From contig JADJPS010000007.1 of NCBI GenBank assembly GCA_016713105.1, positions 84,501-148,500 on the forward strand: DNA of 64,000 nt, read 5' to 3'. Below, one piece after another: positions 43,278-51,831 of the stretch. Each line of letters opens with the position of its first letter. The first letter of the stretch is position 1. Origin of the DNA: Devosia sp. Its GTDB lineage: Bacteria; Pseudomonadota; Alphaproteobacteria; Rhizobiales; Devosiaceae. The notes below the pieces were generated by a model that worked only from the letters and a program-made list of their open reading frames with translations, did not search any database and had not been told where the DNA came from. A program made the translations under genes and the position numbers.

Positions 43278-44267
43278 TCAGGCGTCCTCGCCGCCGCCAT
43301 GCTCGCGAATGCCGATCTCGGGCACGCCGCCGGGCGTCGGCGCCGGCGCGGCCGGTTCGGCTGCGCCGTGCGGACGGCCGAAATCCGGCGCCGCAGTCTC
43401 CTGCCCGGCGGTGATGATCGAACGCCGAATGGCACGGGTCCGGGTGAACCAGCCCTCCATCGTCGGTCCATCGCCGACGCGCACCGCGCGCTGCAACTGC
43501 GACAGGTCCTCGAGGAAGCGGCCCAGCATTTCGAGCACCGCGTCGCGATTGGTGAGGAACACGTCGCGCCACATCACCGGGTCGCTGGCCGCAATGCGGG
43601 TGAAATCGCGAAAGCCGGAGGCTGAGAACTTGATCACTTCGGACTGGGTATGCGCTTCGAGATCGGCAACGGTCCCCACGATGTTGTAGGCGATCAGGTG
43701 CGGCACATGGCTGGTGATGGCCAGCACCAGATCGTGGTGCGCCGGGTCCATGCACTCGACATTGGAGCCGAGCGCCCCCCAGAACGAAGTCAGACGATCG
43801 ACCGCGACGCGATCGGCGCCCTTGCCCGGCGTCAGGATGCACCAGCGGCCCGCGAACAGCTCGGGAAAGCCCGCCGACGGACCGGAGTGCTCGGTCCCGG
43901 CAATCGGGTGGCCGGGGATGAAATGCACGCCCGCGGGCACATGGGGCTCGACGACCTTGACCACGTGACCCTTGACCGAGCCGACATCGGAGAGGATGGC
44001 CCCGGGCTTCAGCGCCGGCCCGATATCGGCCATCACCGCCGCATAGGCCCCGATCGGAACGCACAGGATGACGAGGTCGGCATCGCGCACCGCCTCGGCA
44101 TTGTCGCGGGTGTAGTGATCGCCCAGCCCCAGCGCACGAGCCTGCTCGAGCGTCGCCTGCTGGCGCGTCGCGATCGAGATCGACCGTGCGAGCCCCTTGA
44201 GCCGGGCAGCGCGGGCGATGGACGAACCGATCAGTCCGATGCCGATGAGCGCCAGTTTGTCGAACAT
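43278..44267 (-). CDS. tyrA: Prephenate/arogenate dehydrogenase
   Basis: Tyrosine-pathway enzyme oxidising prephenate (or arogenate) with NAD(P). The 329-residue product has the Rossmann opening KLALIGIGLIGSSIARAARL, DVGSVKGHVVKVVEPHVP, the substrate loop FIPGHPIAGTEHSGPSAG and ITSHVPHLIAYNIVGT. The last about 40 residues are a Pro/Ala-rich extension. The ATG shares one base with the hisC stop (TGATG). Which of the two substrates is used cannot be told. Confidence 0.93.
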   Translation of the reverse strand: MFDKLALIGIGLIGSSIARAARLKGLARSISIATRQQATLEQARALGLGDHYTRDNAEAVRDADLVILCVPIGAYAAVMADIGPALKPGAILSDVGSVKGHVVKVVEPHVPAGVHFIPGHPIAGTEHSGPSAGFPELFAGRWCILTPGKGADRVAVDRLTSFWGALGSNVECMDPAHHDLVLAITSHVPHLIAYNIVGTVADLEAHTQSEVIKFSASGFRDFTRIAASDPVMWRDVFLTNRDAVLEMLGRFLEDLSQLQRAVRVGDGPTMEGWFTRTRAIRRSIITAGQETAAPDFGRPHGAAEPAAPAPTPGGVPEIGIREHGGGEDA

Positions 44268-45370
44268 CAGTCTACCGCCCCTGCTGCGCCGAACTGCCCG
44301 AGCACCTCGACCACCCTCCGCATGTGCTCTTCCCGGCCGATCGAGATCCTCAGGCCCTCGGCAATGCCGTAACCATGGATCTCGCGCACGATCAGGCCCG
44401 TTTCGAGCAGTGCCTGGAACGCCGCCCTGGCCTCGGAAGGGTCGGGAAACAGCACCATCACGAAATTGGCCTGACTGTCCACCACCCGCAACCGGTTGGA
44501 GCCGATGCTGCGCGCCAGCCAGTCGCGCCAGCGGGCGTTGTGGCGGTTGAGTGCGGCGGTGAACGCGACGTCGCGCGCCGCCTCGGCCCCGGCATGCTGG
44601 GCCGGGAGCGACACGTTGAACGGCCCGCGGATGCGGTTGACGGCATCGATCACATGCGCCGGCCCGTACATCCAGCCGATGCGCAGCGCGGCCAGCCCCA
44701 TCTTGGAGAAGGTGCGCACCATCACCACGTTCTCGGCCCGATCGACGAGGTCGACGCCGACCGCATAATCCGCCGCCGTGACGTACTCGGCATAGGCGCT
44801 GTCGACGACCAGCAGGATGTCCGCCCTCAGCCCCCGGTGCAGCCGGTCGAGTTCGGCCGCCGACAGGTAGGTCCCCGTCGGATTGTTGGGATTGGCGAGA
44901 AAGACCAGCCGCGTGCGCCCGGTCACGGCGCCGAGCAGTGCGTCGACATCGGCGCGATAGTCGGTTTCGGGCGCCATGACGATGTCCGCCGAGGCGCCGC
45001 GCGTGACGATCGGATAGACGTTGAAGCCATACTGGCTCATCACCGCCTCGTCGCCCGCCCCGAGGTAGGTCTGGGCCAGCAGGTGCAGCACCTCGTCCGA
45101 GCCGCCGCCGCACAGAATCCGGTCGGGATCGAGCCCGTGCACCTCGCCCAGCGCCTCGCGCAGCAGCCGCGAACTACCCTCGGGGTAGACCTCGAGCCGC
45201 TCGGCCTGCGCCCGGAACGCCGCGATGGCCCGCGGGCTCGCCCCCAGCGGGCTCTCGTTGGCCGAGAGCTTGACCGGCATGACGCCCGGAGCCGCCTGCG
45301 ACTTGCCCGGCACATAGGGCGCGATCTTCAGGATGCCGGGTTGCGGAACAGGTCGGTCGGTCATTTGCAC
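44267..45370 (-). CDS. hisC: Histidinol-phosphate aminotransferase
   Basis: PLP-dependent aminotransferase of histidine synthesis; in this context it often also transaminates prephenate or aromatic keto acids. The 367-residue product has LSANESPLGASPRAIAAFRA, VFLANPNNPTGTYLSAAELD, and the PLP-Lys motif RTFSKMGLAALRIGWMYGP. The start is ATG 45370 (or 45364). First gene of the hisC-tyrA unit; about 240 bases of gene-free sequence precede it. Confidence 0.94.
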   Translation of the reverse strand: MQMTDRPVPQPGILKIAPYVPGKSQAAPGVMPVKLSANESPLGASPRAIAAFRAQAERLEVYPEGSSRLLREALGEVHGLDPDRILCGGGSDEVLHLLAQTYLGAGDEAVMSQYGFNVYPIVTRGASADIVMAPETDYRADVDALLGAVTGRTRLVFLANPNNPTGTYLSAAELDRLHRGLRADILLVVDSAYAEYVTAADYAVGVDLVDRAENVVMVRTFSKMGLAALRIGWMYGPAHVIDAVNRIRGPFNVSLPAQHAGAEAARDVAFTAALNRHNARWRDWLARSIGSNRLRVVDSQANFVMVLFPDPSEARAAFQALLETGLIVREIHGYGIAEGLRISIGREEHMRRVVEVLGQFGAAGAVD

Positions 45371-45607
45371 TTCAGGAAGGGGGAAAAACCGCGCGGACCA
45401 TATGGGAAGGGCCTCTTCGAGGCAACTCGGTGCAGCGGTCGGCGCTGGCCGGGGGAGCCGGTGACAATCCTCACGGATCGGCCCGCGTGAGCGCAGTCAA
45501 GCGGACCTGGCCGGCACGGCATCGGCATGGCGAAGGAATCCCGACGTCAATCGCCGCCGCGTCTGCTAGAGTACGTGCCGCATGATCTGTCGCAACGGGA
45601 GGGTCCT

Positions 45608-45928
45608 ATGACGGCAATGAACATCGTGCATATGCGGGTGAAGCCGGGCCGGGAGCAGGAATTCGTCGCCGTCCACGAGGCCTTCGAGGCCGACAAGCTG
45701 CCCGGCGGGCGGGATTTCTGGGTGGTCAGGACCGGCGAGCGGGATTTCTGCGTCATCGGCTGGTGGGACGAGCTGGGCGATCTGGCGGCCGCGCGCACGG
45801 CGATGATCGCCAATCTCGACCGGCTGCGTCCGCTGCTTGAGGATCTGGGCGGCGGGCGTGGCGTCACCGAACCGTGGTCGGGCGAGGTCGCCCTGCACCT
45901 GAGGCACCAGGCCAACCACGAACTCTAG
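45608..45928 (+). CDS. Antibiotic biosynthesis monooxygenase (ABM)-like protein
   Basis: A 106-residue ferredoxin-like protein with the pattern of small ABM-domain proteins: NIVHMRVKPGREQEFVAVHEAF and DFWVVRTGERDFCVIGWWDEL. Such proteins oxidise polyketides or degrade haem, or have no known activity. ATG 45608 with GGGAGG upstream. Convergent with the methyltransferase gene, overlapping 4 bases. Confidence 0.75.
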   Translation: MTAMNIVHMRVKPGREQEFVAVHEAFEADKLPGGRDFWVVRTGERDFCVIGWWDELGDLAAARTAMIANLDRLRPLLEDLGGGRGVTEPWSGEVALHLRHQANHEL

Positions 45929-46680
45929 GCTCGGCCCGATCGCTCCGGCAGGGCCTCCATGGCGGCCTGCGGCGACAGCGCCGGCACGCGCACGTAGCGC
46001 TCGGCCTTCTTCCGGCGCGGCACCGCCGGGAACAGTTCCTTGCGCGCCAGCACCACCAGGGCGCCGGCGAGCGTGGGGCCGAACAGGCGCCCTGCCCGCT
46101 CGAAGAAGCGCGTCGACTTGAGCAGCAGCGCCCGCTGCGAAGGCGGCAGGTAAAGCGCGTCGCGCCACTGCTCGGGCACGAAGCTGTGGTCGCGCAGCAG
46201 CTTTTCGAGTTGCCCGCGCGAGTAGGGATGGCCATCGCCGAACGGTGTGCTGTCGGCCGCCGACCACATGCCGCGGCGCTTCGGCACCACCACGATCAGC
46301 CTGGCATTGGGTGCCGAGACGCGCCAGATCTCCCGCATCAGTTCGTCGGCATCGGCAATGTGCTCGACGGCATGCACGGCAATGATCAGGTCGACCGCCG
46401 AGTCGGTCAGCGGCATTTCGAGCGGATCGCAGAGCACGGTGTGCGACGGCCCCTCGCGGGGCCAGGACGAGGCGCCCTGTCGCCCCGGCATGAAGGCCAG
46501 CACGCGCTCGGCCCGCTCGAGGGTGAAGCGCAGGTAGGGCGTGGCAAAGCCGAGTCCGAGCACCCGCAGCCCCCGCACGTTTCCGGCCATCCTGGTGATC
46601 TCCTCGCGCAGCAGCGCGCGCGCGATCTTGCCGAGCGGCGACTTGTAGAAACCGATGAGGCGTGAGACGTCCGGAGTCAT
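45925..46680 (-). CDS. Class I SAM-dependent methyltransferase next to gloB
   Basis: A 251-residue methyltransferase of the UbiE/methyltransferase-11 type with SAM loop GLRVLGLGFATPYLRFTLE, IIAVHAVEHIADADELMREI and VVVPKRRGMWS. A C-terminal hydrophobic stretch (FGPTLAGALVVLARKELFP) may associate with membrane. The divergent methyltransferase-gloB pair is conserved in Hyphomicrobiales. Substrate unknown. Confidence 0.87.
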   Translation of the reverse strand: MTPDVSRLIGFYKSPLGKIARALLREEITRMAGNVRGLRVLGLGFATPYLRFTLERAERVLAFMPGRQGASSWPREGPSHTVLCDPLEMPLTDSAVDLIIAVHAVEHIADADELMREIWRVSAPNARLIVVVPKRRGMWSAADSTPFGDGHPYSRGQLEKLLRDHSFVPEQWRDALYLPPSQRALLLKSTRFFERAGRLFGPTLAGALVVLARKELFPAVPRRKKAERYVRVPALSPQAAMEALPERSGRA

Positions 46681-46769
46681 GGCTTTGCCCGCGATCGTTG
46701 GCTAGAGTCTGCCCGCTTCGGCGCCGCTTGTCACGCCGCGTCCCGAACTGCCTATCGGAGAGCTTGCAC

Positions 46770-47542
46770 GTGCCCCTGCTGATCGACATCTTCCCCGCCC
46801 GCTCGGACAATTACGGCTACCTCGTTCATGACGTGGCCACCGGGCGCACCGCCACCATCGACGCACCCGACGCCAAGGCGATCAAGGAGGCCCTGTCGCG
46901 CCGGGGCTGGCGCCTGACCGACGTGTTCATCACCCATCACCACACCGATCACGTGGAGGCCATCCCGGTGCTGAAGCGCGAGTACGACGCACAGGTCACC
47001 GGCCCCAAGGCCGAGGCGGGCAAGATTCTCGGGCTCGACGTGCTGGTGGTCGGCGGCGACGTGGTGGAGCTCGGCGCCACGCGCTTCGGCGTGCTCGAGA
47101 CACCCGGCCACACCCTGGGCCACATCGTCTACCACGACGCCGAGGGCCGCCACCTGTTCTCTGCCGATGCACTGTTCTCGCTCGGCGTCGGCCGCATGTT
47201 CGAGGCAAGCCCGCTCCGATGTGGGAGGGGCTGGTGGCGATGCGCGCCCTGCCCGACGATACCCTGGTCTATTGCGGCCACGAGTACACGCTCGCCAATG
47301 CGGCCTTCGCGCTCAGCGTCGATCCCCGCAACCCGGCGCTCAACATCCGGGCCGCCGAGGTCAAGAGGATGCGCGAGGCCGGCCAGAATACCATCCCGGT
47401 GAGCCTGGGGCTCGAGAAGGCCACCAATCCGTTCCTCCGCGCCGACCAGCCGGCGCTGGCCAGGGCGATGGGGCTTGCCGAAGGCACGGCCCCCTCCAAG
47501 GTGTTCGCAGCGCTGCGCAAGGCCAAGGACGAGTTCAAGTAG
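46770..47542 (+). pseudogene. gloB: Hydroxyacylglutathione hydrolase (glyoxalase II), frameshifted
   Basis: Hydrolyses S-lactoylglutathione in methylglyoxal detoxification. The first frame from GTG 46770 (GGAG nine bases upstream) gives PARSDNYGYLVHD, the metallo-beta-lactamase motif ITHHHTDHVEA, LETPGHTLGHIVYHD and FSADALFSLGVGRMFE. At about 47212-47217 one base is missing (CCGCTCCG where CCGGCTCCG is expected); the next frame continues MWEGLVAMRALPDDTLVYCG and the normal C-terminus to 47542. All metal ligands are present across the break. Sequencing error is likely. Confidence 0.92.
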
Positions 47543-47576
47543 GTCGCGCCGTCCGGGACCGCCCTGCGGCGCAGAA

Positions 47577-47592
47577 TTAACCGTTCCTTAAC
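47577..47592 (+). promoter_or_regulatory. CtrA-type binding site
   Basis: TTAA-CCGTTCC-TTAAC is an exact match to the CtrA consensus TTAA-N7-TTAAC. It lies in the 180-bp gap between gloB and the small gene at 47723, 131 bases before its ATG. CtrA is the alphaproteobacterial cell-cycle/flagellar regulator. An inverted repeat CCCGG/CCGGG follows at about 47605-47621. Confidence 0.65.
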
Positions 47593-47668
47593 GAATTCGC
47601 CCAACCCGGCCCCGAATCCGGGCACAATGCGCCTGCTGCCGCGCTTGAGCGGCAGTGTCGGGGCGAAG

Positions 47669-47689
47669 ACTGTCTCATATCGGGACAGT
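47669..47689. promoter_or_regulatory. Inverted repeat upstream of the small gene at 47723
   Basis: ACTGTC (47669-47674) and GACAGT (47684-47689) are perfect inverted 6-mers spaced by 9 bases, a typical dimeric-regulator spacing. The site is 34 bases upstream of the ATG at 47723. No candidate protein is encoded next to it. Confidence 0.4.
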
Positions 47690-47722
47690 GCGGTGCCCTG
47701 CGATCAGGGGAAGGCGACCGCC

Positions 47723-47986
47723 ATGGACGCGATCGGCAGGTTCGGCCCGCTGCGCCGCGCTCTTGCGCCTGCGGCGCGGCTGCGCGAAGTCGCCGCGCCA
47801 TCCGGCACCGCCGGATCGACCGCCCGCTTCCGCCAGCATCCCGAGCCCGCCCGCGCGTCCGTCGCCGCGCTCGAGCGCATGCACCAGCCGACCGAAGTCG
47901 TCGAGGCGCTTGCCGCCTATCGCCGTGTCTCGGAGTCTGCCGTCCGGCGGATGCCGGCCGGCTATCGCACCAGCAAGCTCGTCTAG
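47723..47986 (+). CDS. Small basic hypothetical protein, 87 aa
   Basis: Not recognised. The 87-residue product is Arg/Ala-rich and basic (RRALAPAARLREVAAPSG, RRVSESAVRRMPAGYRTSKL) with predicted helices at 2-20, 45-75; no signal peptide. ATG 47723 has GGGGAAGG upstream. A CtrA-type box and an inverted repeat precede it, which supports a real, regulated gene. Converges with a membrane-protein gene, overlapping 4 bases. Confidence 0.6.
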   Translation: MDAIGRFGPLRRALAPAARLREVAAPSGTAGSTARFRQHPEPARASVAALERMHQPTEVVEALAAYRRVSESAVRRMPAGYRTSKLV

Positions 47987-48432
47987 TTCATCGTCACGTC
48001 GCGGCCGGCGCCGGTGATCGACACGGTGAAGCCCGCCACGACATCGAAGATCGCCATCATCATCAGGATGAAGAACACCGAGCTGGCAGCAGCGCCCACG
48101 AGCAGGAACTCGACGAGGAACACCACGAACACCAGGGTCGATAGCATGTGCTCGACCACCGAGGCCCGGCCGGTATTGGTGGACTTCAGCACCTCGAGGA
48201 AGAGGCACACCAGACCCACCACCAGCATCAGGTCGCCTGCGGTCAGCGACCAGGCGACGCCGGACACCATCGGAATGGTGAGCAACTCGCCCGACCAGCC
48301 CGCCGGGCTGCCCCCCATGAACAGGAAGGCGAAGAAATTATAGGCGATCAGGGGGATCAGCAGCAGCGGCGGAATGAAGGAACCGCGCCCAGGACGGCGT
48401 TCCGGCGGAATGAATACGGTACTGTCGCTCAT
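47983..48432 (-). CDS. Four-helix membrane protein, hypothetical
   Basis: A 149-residue inner-membrane protein with about four transmembrane helices (about 19-41, 60-80, 95-115, 118-140) after a hydrophilic start (STVFIPPERRPGRGS). The pattern FFILMMMAIFDVVAGFTVSI near the end recurs in alphaproteobacterial conserved hypothetical proteins. ATG 48432. Function unknown. Confidence 0.75.
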   Translation of the reverse strand: MSDSTVFIPPERRPGRGSFIPPLLLIPLIAYNFFAFLFMGGSPAGWSGELLTIPMVSGVAWSLTAGDLMLVVGLVCLFLEVLKSTNTGRASVVEHMLSTLVFVVFLVEFLLVGAAASSVFFILMMMAIFDVVAGFTVSITGAGRDVTMN

Positions 48433-48529
48433 CTGGGCCTCCACTCGCTGCGTCGTTGCACCATGCCAAAGCGCGGCACCGCCCGCTAGAGGGGTGCCGG
48501 GCCGATCAACGGGAAACCGCGCGCCGTCT

Positions 48530-49924
48530 TCACAGCTTGAGCGGGCCGACCATCTGCTCGGGCCTGACCTCGGCGTCGAATTCCTCGCCGGTCAGGAGCC
48601 CCAGGTCGATCGCGCTCTGCCTGAGGGTCGAGCCCGTCTTGTGGGCGGTCTTGGCGATCCGGGCGGCGTTGTCGTAGCCGATCCTGCGGTTGAGCGCGGT
48701 GACCAGCATCAGCGACTGGTCGACCAGCTGCTTGATCCGCTTCTTGTCCGGCTCGATGCCGATGGCACAATGGTCGTTGAAGCTCTTCGCGGTATCCGCC
48801 AGCAGCCGCACCGACTGCAGGAAATTGTAGGCGATCACCGGCTTGAACACGTTGAGCTCGAAATTGCCCTGGCTCGCGGCAATACCGATCGCGGCGTCGT
48901 TCCCCATCACCTGCACGGCGACCATGGTCATCGCCTCCGACTGCGTCGGATTGACCTTGCCCGGCATGATCGAGGAACCGGGCTCGTTCTCCGGAATGGT
49001 GATCTCTCCCAGGCCCGAGCGTGGCCCCGAGGCCAGCCAGCGCACGTCGTTGGCGATCTTCATCAGCGCCACCGCGAGCTGCTTCAGCCCGCCCGAGGTC
49101 CCGACGAAGGCATCGTGCCCCGCCATCACCGCGAACTTGTTGGGCGCCGTGACGAAGGGGTGACCGGTCAAGGCCGCGATTTCGGCGGCAACCGTCTCCC
49201 CGTATTTCGGGTGCGCGTTGAGCCCGGTGCCCACGGCCGTGCCGCCCAGCGCCAGCTCGTACAGCTGCGGCAGCGTCGCGCGGATCGCCTTGAGGGCGAG
49301 GTCGAGCTGCGCCACCCAGCCGGAGATTTCCTGGCCCAGCGTCAGCGGCGTGGCGTCCTGGAGATGGGTGCGGCCGATCTTGACGATTGCCATGAACGCC
49401 CCGGCCTTGGCATCGAGCGTGTTGCGGAGCAGCTGGACGCGTTCGACCAGGTAGTCCTCGATGGCGGCCACCGCCGCGATATGCATGGCCGTCGGATAGG
49501 TGTCGTTCGACGACTGGCTCATGTTGACATGGTCATTGGGATGCACCGGCTTCTTGGAGCCCATGGTGCCGCCGGCCATCTCGATGGCGCGGTTGGAAAT
49601 CACCTCGTTGACGTTCATGTTCGACTGGGTGCCCGAGCCGGTCTGCCACACCACGAGCGGGAAGTGATCGCTGAGCCTGCCCTCGATCACCTCGTCGGCC
49701 GCCGCGACGATCAGGTCGCGCAACTCCGGCGACAGCAGGCCGAGCTTGTGGTTCGCGAGCGCCGCCGCCTTCTTCAGGATGCCGAAGGCGCGAATGATCT
49801 CGACCGGCATCCGCTCGCCGCCAATGTCGAAATTGGCCAGCGACCGGGCGGTCTGCGCGCCGTAATACTTGTCGGACGGCACATCGATGGTGCCCATCGA
49901 ATCCGACTCAACCCGAAATCCCAT
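48530..49924 (-). CDS. fumC: Class II fumarate hydratase
   Basis: TCA-cycle enzyme converting fumarate to malate without an Fe-S cluster. The 464-residue product has VESDSMGTIDVPSDKYYGAQ at the N-terminus, VWQTGSGTQSNMNVNEVISN, and the fumarase/lyase signature GSSIMPGKVNPTQSEA. Length and motifs are normal. The rpmF terminator lies just upstream. Confidence 0.96.
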   Translation of the reverse strand: MGFRVESDSMGTIDVPSDKYYGAQTARSLANFDIGGERMPVEIIRAFGILKKAAALANHKLGLLSPELRDLIVAAADEVIEGRLSDHFPLVVWQTGSGTQSNMNVNEVISNRAIEMAGGTMGSKKPVHPNDHVNMSQSSNDTYPTAMHIAAVAAIEDYLVERVQLLRNTLDAKAGAFMAIVKIGRTHLQDATPLTLGQEISGWVAQLDLALKAIRATLPQLYELALGGTAVGTGLNAHPKYGETVAAEIAALTGHPFVTAPNKFAVMAGHDAFVGTSGGLKQLAVALMKIANDVRWLASGPRSGLGEITIPENEPGSSIMPGKVNPTQSEAMTMVAVQVMGNDAAIGIAASQGNFELNVFKPVIAYNFLQSVRLLADTAKSFNDHCAIGIEPDKKRIKQLVDQSLMLVTALNRRIGYDNAARIAKTAHKTGSTLRQSAIDLGLLTGEEFDAEVRPEQMVGPLKL

Positions 49925-49943
49925 TGCAACCCCCTGTCGGAAG

Positions 49944-49982
49944 ACAAAAAGCGAGACGGCCGGCCCCGCAGGGGACCGACCG
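49944..49982 (-). terminator. Terminator of rpmF
   Basis: On the minus strand a GC-rich stem CGGTCGGTCCCC-TGC-GGGGCCGGCCG (49982-49957) is followed by TCTCGCTTTTTG. It lies 50 bases after the rpmF stop and 20 bases before fumC, separating the two transcripts. Confidence 0.75.
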
Positions 49983-50034
49983 CTGAAAATCTACCTGATC
50001 TGCTGCAAGACCGGCGGGACGTCCGGAACGGACG

Positions 50035-50217
50035 TCAGGCCTTCCTGGGCTCAAGGATCTGCCGGCCGCGATACATGCCGGTCTTGAGGTCCACGTGATG
50101 CGGACGGCGCAGTTCGCCCGAATCCTTGTCCTCGACATAGGCCGGGGCCGCGAGCGCGTCGGCGGAGCGGCGGAAGCCGCGCTTCATCGGCGAGGTCTTG
50201 CGCTTTGGCACTGCCAT
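50035..50217 (-). CDS. rpmF: 50S ribosomal protein L32
   Basis: A 60-residue ribosomal protein: MAVPKRKTSPMKRGFRRSAD at the start, typical of alphaproteobacterial L32, and RRPHHVDLKTGMYRGRQIL towards the end. The zinc-binding Cys set found in some L32 proteins is absent, as is common in this group. Followed by its own terminator. A promoter is proposed at 50299-50327. Confidence 0.96.
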   Translation of the reverse strand: MAVPKRKTSPMKRGFRRSADALAAPAYVEDKDSGELRRPHHVDLKTGMYRGRQILEPRKA

Positions 50218-50298
50218 GGTCGGTACTCCTGTTCAATAACATGTCGCCGAAAGGCGTTCCGGCGTCTAACAGACAGGGTCTGTCGGGAATTGCGGCGG

Positions 50299-50327
50299 TC
50301 TATAGAGGAGAAATGCGCGGTTGGGAA
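50299..50327 (-). promoter_or_regulatory. Possible rpmF promoter
   Basis: On the minus strand TTCCCA (50327-50322), 17 bases, TATAGA (50304-50299). The -10 is good, the -35 weak. It would give a leader of about 75 nt before rpmF. Confidence 0.35.
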
Positions 50328-50421
50328 GGGTCCAAATGACCCGCGGCGCGCTCTCGCTGCATGCAGTTCCCGTCGCCGGACAAATCCGCTAGATAGCGCC
50401 TTGCCCTGATGGCCCGGACCA

Positions 50422-51333
50422 GTGCCCGTGACCTACTCCTTCCCGAACGACCTCGCCACCACCGCCCGCGACATCGAGCGCGCGCTCGCTGCGCTGCTGA
50501 CGGCCGACGCCCTCGCCGGCCCGGGTCGGCCGGCCGATCGGCTGACCGCCGCCATGCGGCACGGCAGCCTGAATGGCGGCAAGCGGCTGAGGCCGTTGCT
50601 CGTCCGGCAGGCGGCCGCGGTCTTCGGCGTCGCACCCGAGGCGACCGTGCCGACCGGGCTCGCGGTGGAACTGGTGCACGCCTACTCGCTGATCCACGAC
50701 GACCTGCCGGCGATGGACGACGACGATCTGCGCCGCGGCCGGCCGACCGTGCACAAGGCCTATGACGACGCCACCGCCATTCTCGCGGGCGACGCCCTCC
50801 TCACCCTGGCCTTCGGCCTGCTCGCGGGGGAGACCACCCATCCGGATGCCGCCGTTCGCGTCCGTCTCGTCGCCGAACTCGCCGCCGGCGCCGGTGCCGG
50901 CGGCATGGTCGGCGGACAGATGCACGACATCGAGGGCGAGACGCGTTTTCTCACCGAACGCGCCATCGCCGACATGCATGCGATGAAGACCGGGGCGCTG
51001 ATCCGTGCCGCCGTCCGCATGGGGGCACGCCTCGGCGGCGCCTCGGACGCCGACCTCACCCACCTCACCGCCTATGCGGAAGCTGCCGGCCGCGCCTTCC
51101 AGCTCGCCGACGACATCCTCGACGTCACCGCCACGCCCGAGGCCATGGGCAAGCAGACCGGCAAGGACGCCGGCCAGGGCAAGCAGACCATCGTCTCCCG
51201 CATCGGCGTCGAAGCCGCCCGGCGCCAGCTGGGCGAGATGATCCACGACGCGCTGAGCGCACTGCTGCCGTTTGGCGATGCCGCCGACGGCCTGCGCGCC
51301 ACTGCCCGCTTCTTTGCCGAGCGCGACAACTGA
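50422..51333 (+). CDS. ispA: Farnesyl/geranylgeranyl diphosphate synthase (polyprenyl synthetase)
   Basis: Chain-elongating prenyltransferase of isoprenoid synthesis. The 303-residue product has GGKRLRPLLV, the first Asp-rich motif LIHDDLPAMDDDDLRRG, and the second Asp-rich motif FQLADDILDVT. The start is GTG 50422 (a second GTG at 50428). The two Asp motifs and length suggest an FPP synthase (IspA), but chain length cannot be fixed. ispG lies 1.7 kb further on the opposite strand. Confidence 0.92.
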   Translation: MPVTYSFPNDLATTARDIERALAALLTADALAGPGRPADRLTAAMRHGSLNGGKRLRPLLVRQAAAVFGVAPEATVPTGLAVELVHAYSLIHDDLPAMDDDDLRRGRPTVHKAYDDATAILAGDALLTLAFGLLAGETTHPDAAVRVRLVAELAAGAGAGGMVGGQMHDIEGETRFLTERAIADMHAMKTGALIRAAVRMGARLGGASDADLTHLTAYAEAAGRAFQLADDILDVTATPEAMGKQTGKDAGQGKQTIVSRIGVEAARRQLGEMIHDALSALLPFGDAADGLRATARFFAERDN

Positions 51334-51360
51334 GATTGACCCCGCCCATGGAGCTGCCGA

Positions 51361-51831
51361 TTGTCGCTTGATACCGTCAGGGCGGACCTCGCCGCCCGCG
51401 CACCCGACCTCGCCGTGCTGGTGACCGTGGACTCGACCGCCACGGTCGAGCTGGCGGCGGCCGTCCACGGCGTGGCCGCGGGCCAGATCGCCAAGACCCT
51501 CGCCATCCGGGTCGGCGAGAACGAGTTCCTCCTGGTAACGCGCGGCGACGCACGGCTCTCCAACCAGAAGGCGAAGGCCGCGTTCGGCGGTCGCCCGCGC
51601 ATGCTCGGGGCGGAGGATGTGCTGCGGCTGACCAGCCACCCGGTCGGCGGCGTCTGCCCCTTCGGCCTGCCGGCACCGCTCACCATCTACTGCGACGCCT
51701 CGCTCAGGATCTATGACGAGGTCATTCCCGCCGGCGGCTCCACCCATGCCTCGGTCCGCCTGCCGCTCGGCCGGCTGGTGGAGCTCTGCGGCGGCCGCTG
51801 GGCCGATGCCTGCGACGTGCCGTCTCCGTGA
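51361..51831 (+). CDS. YbaK/EbsC-type aminoacyl-tRNA deacylase-like protein
   Basis: A 156-residue YbaK/ProX-domain protein that hydrolyses mischarged tRNA in trans in characterised members. It shows AKTLAIRVGENEFLLVTRG, the helical LSNQKAKAAFG, and GGVCPFGLPAPLTIYCDASL, a typical YbaK segment. The start is TTG 51361. It overlaps the MOSC gene by 4 bases (GTGA). Confidence 0.88.
   Translation: MSLDTVRADLAARAPDLAVLVTVDSTATVELAAAVHGVAAGQIAKTLAIRVGENEFLLVTRGDARLSNQKAKAAFGGRPRMLGAEDVLRLTSHPVGGVCPFGLPAPLTIYCDASLRIYDEVIPAGGSTHASVRLPLGRLVELCGGRWADACDVPSP

Noticed and set aside
20862..47217. Programmed ribosomal frameshifting in ilvD, plsC, gloB and others
   Set aside because: No slippery heptamers or downstream pseudoknots were recognised at the breaks, the shifts go in both directions and the families are not known to use recoding.
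50313..50339. Eight-codon ORF with a good ribosome-binding site (MRGWEGSK) upstream of ispA as a leader peptide
   Set aside because: No amino-acid bias or attenuator hairpin follows, and the sequence overlaps the proposed rpmF promoter.
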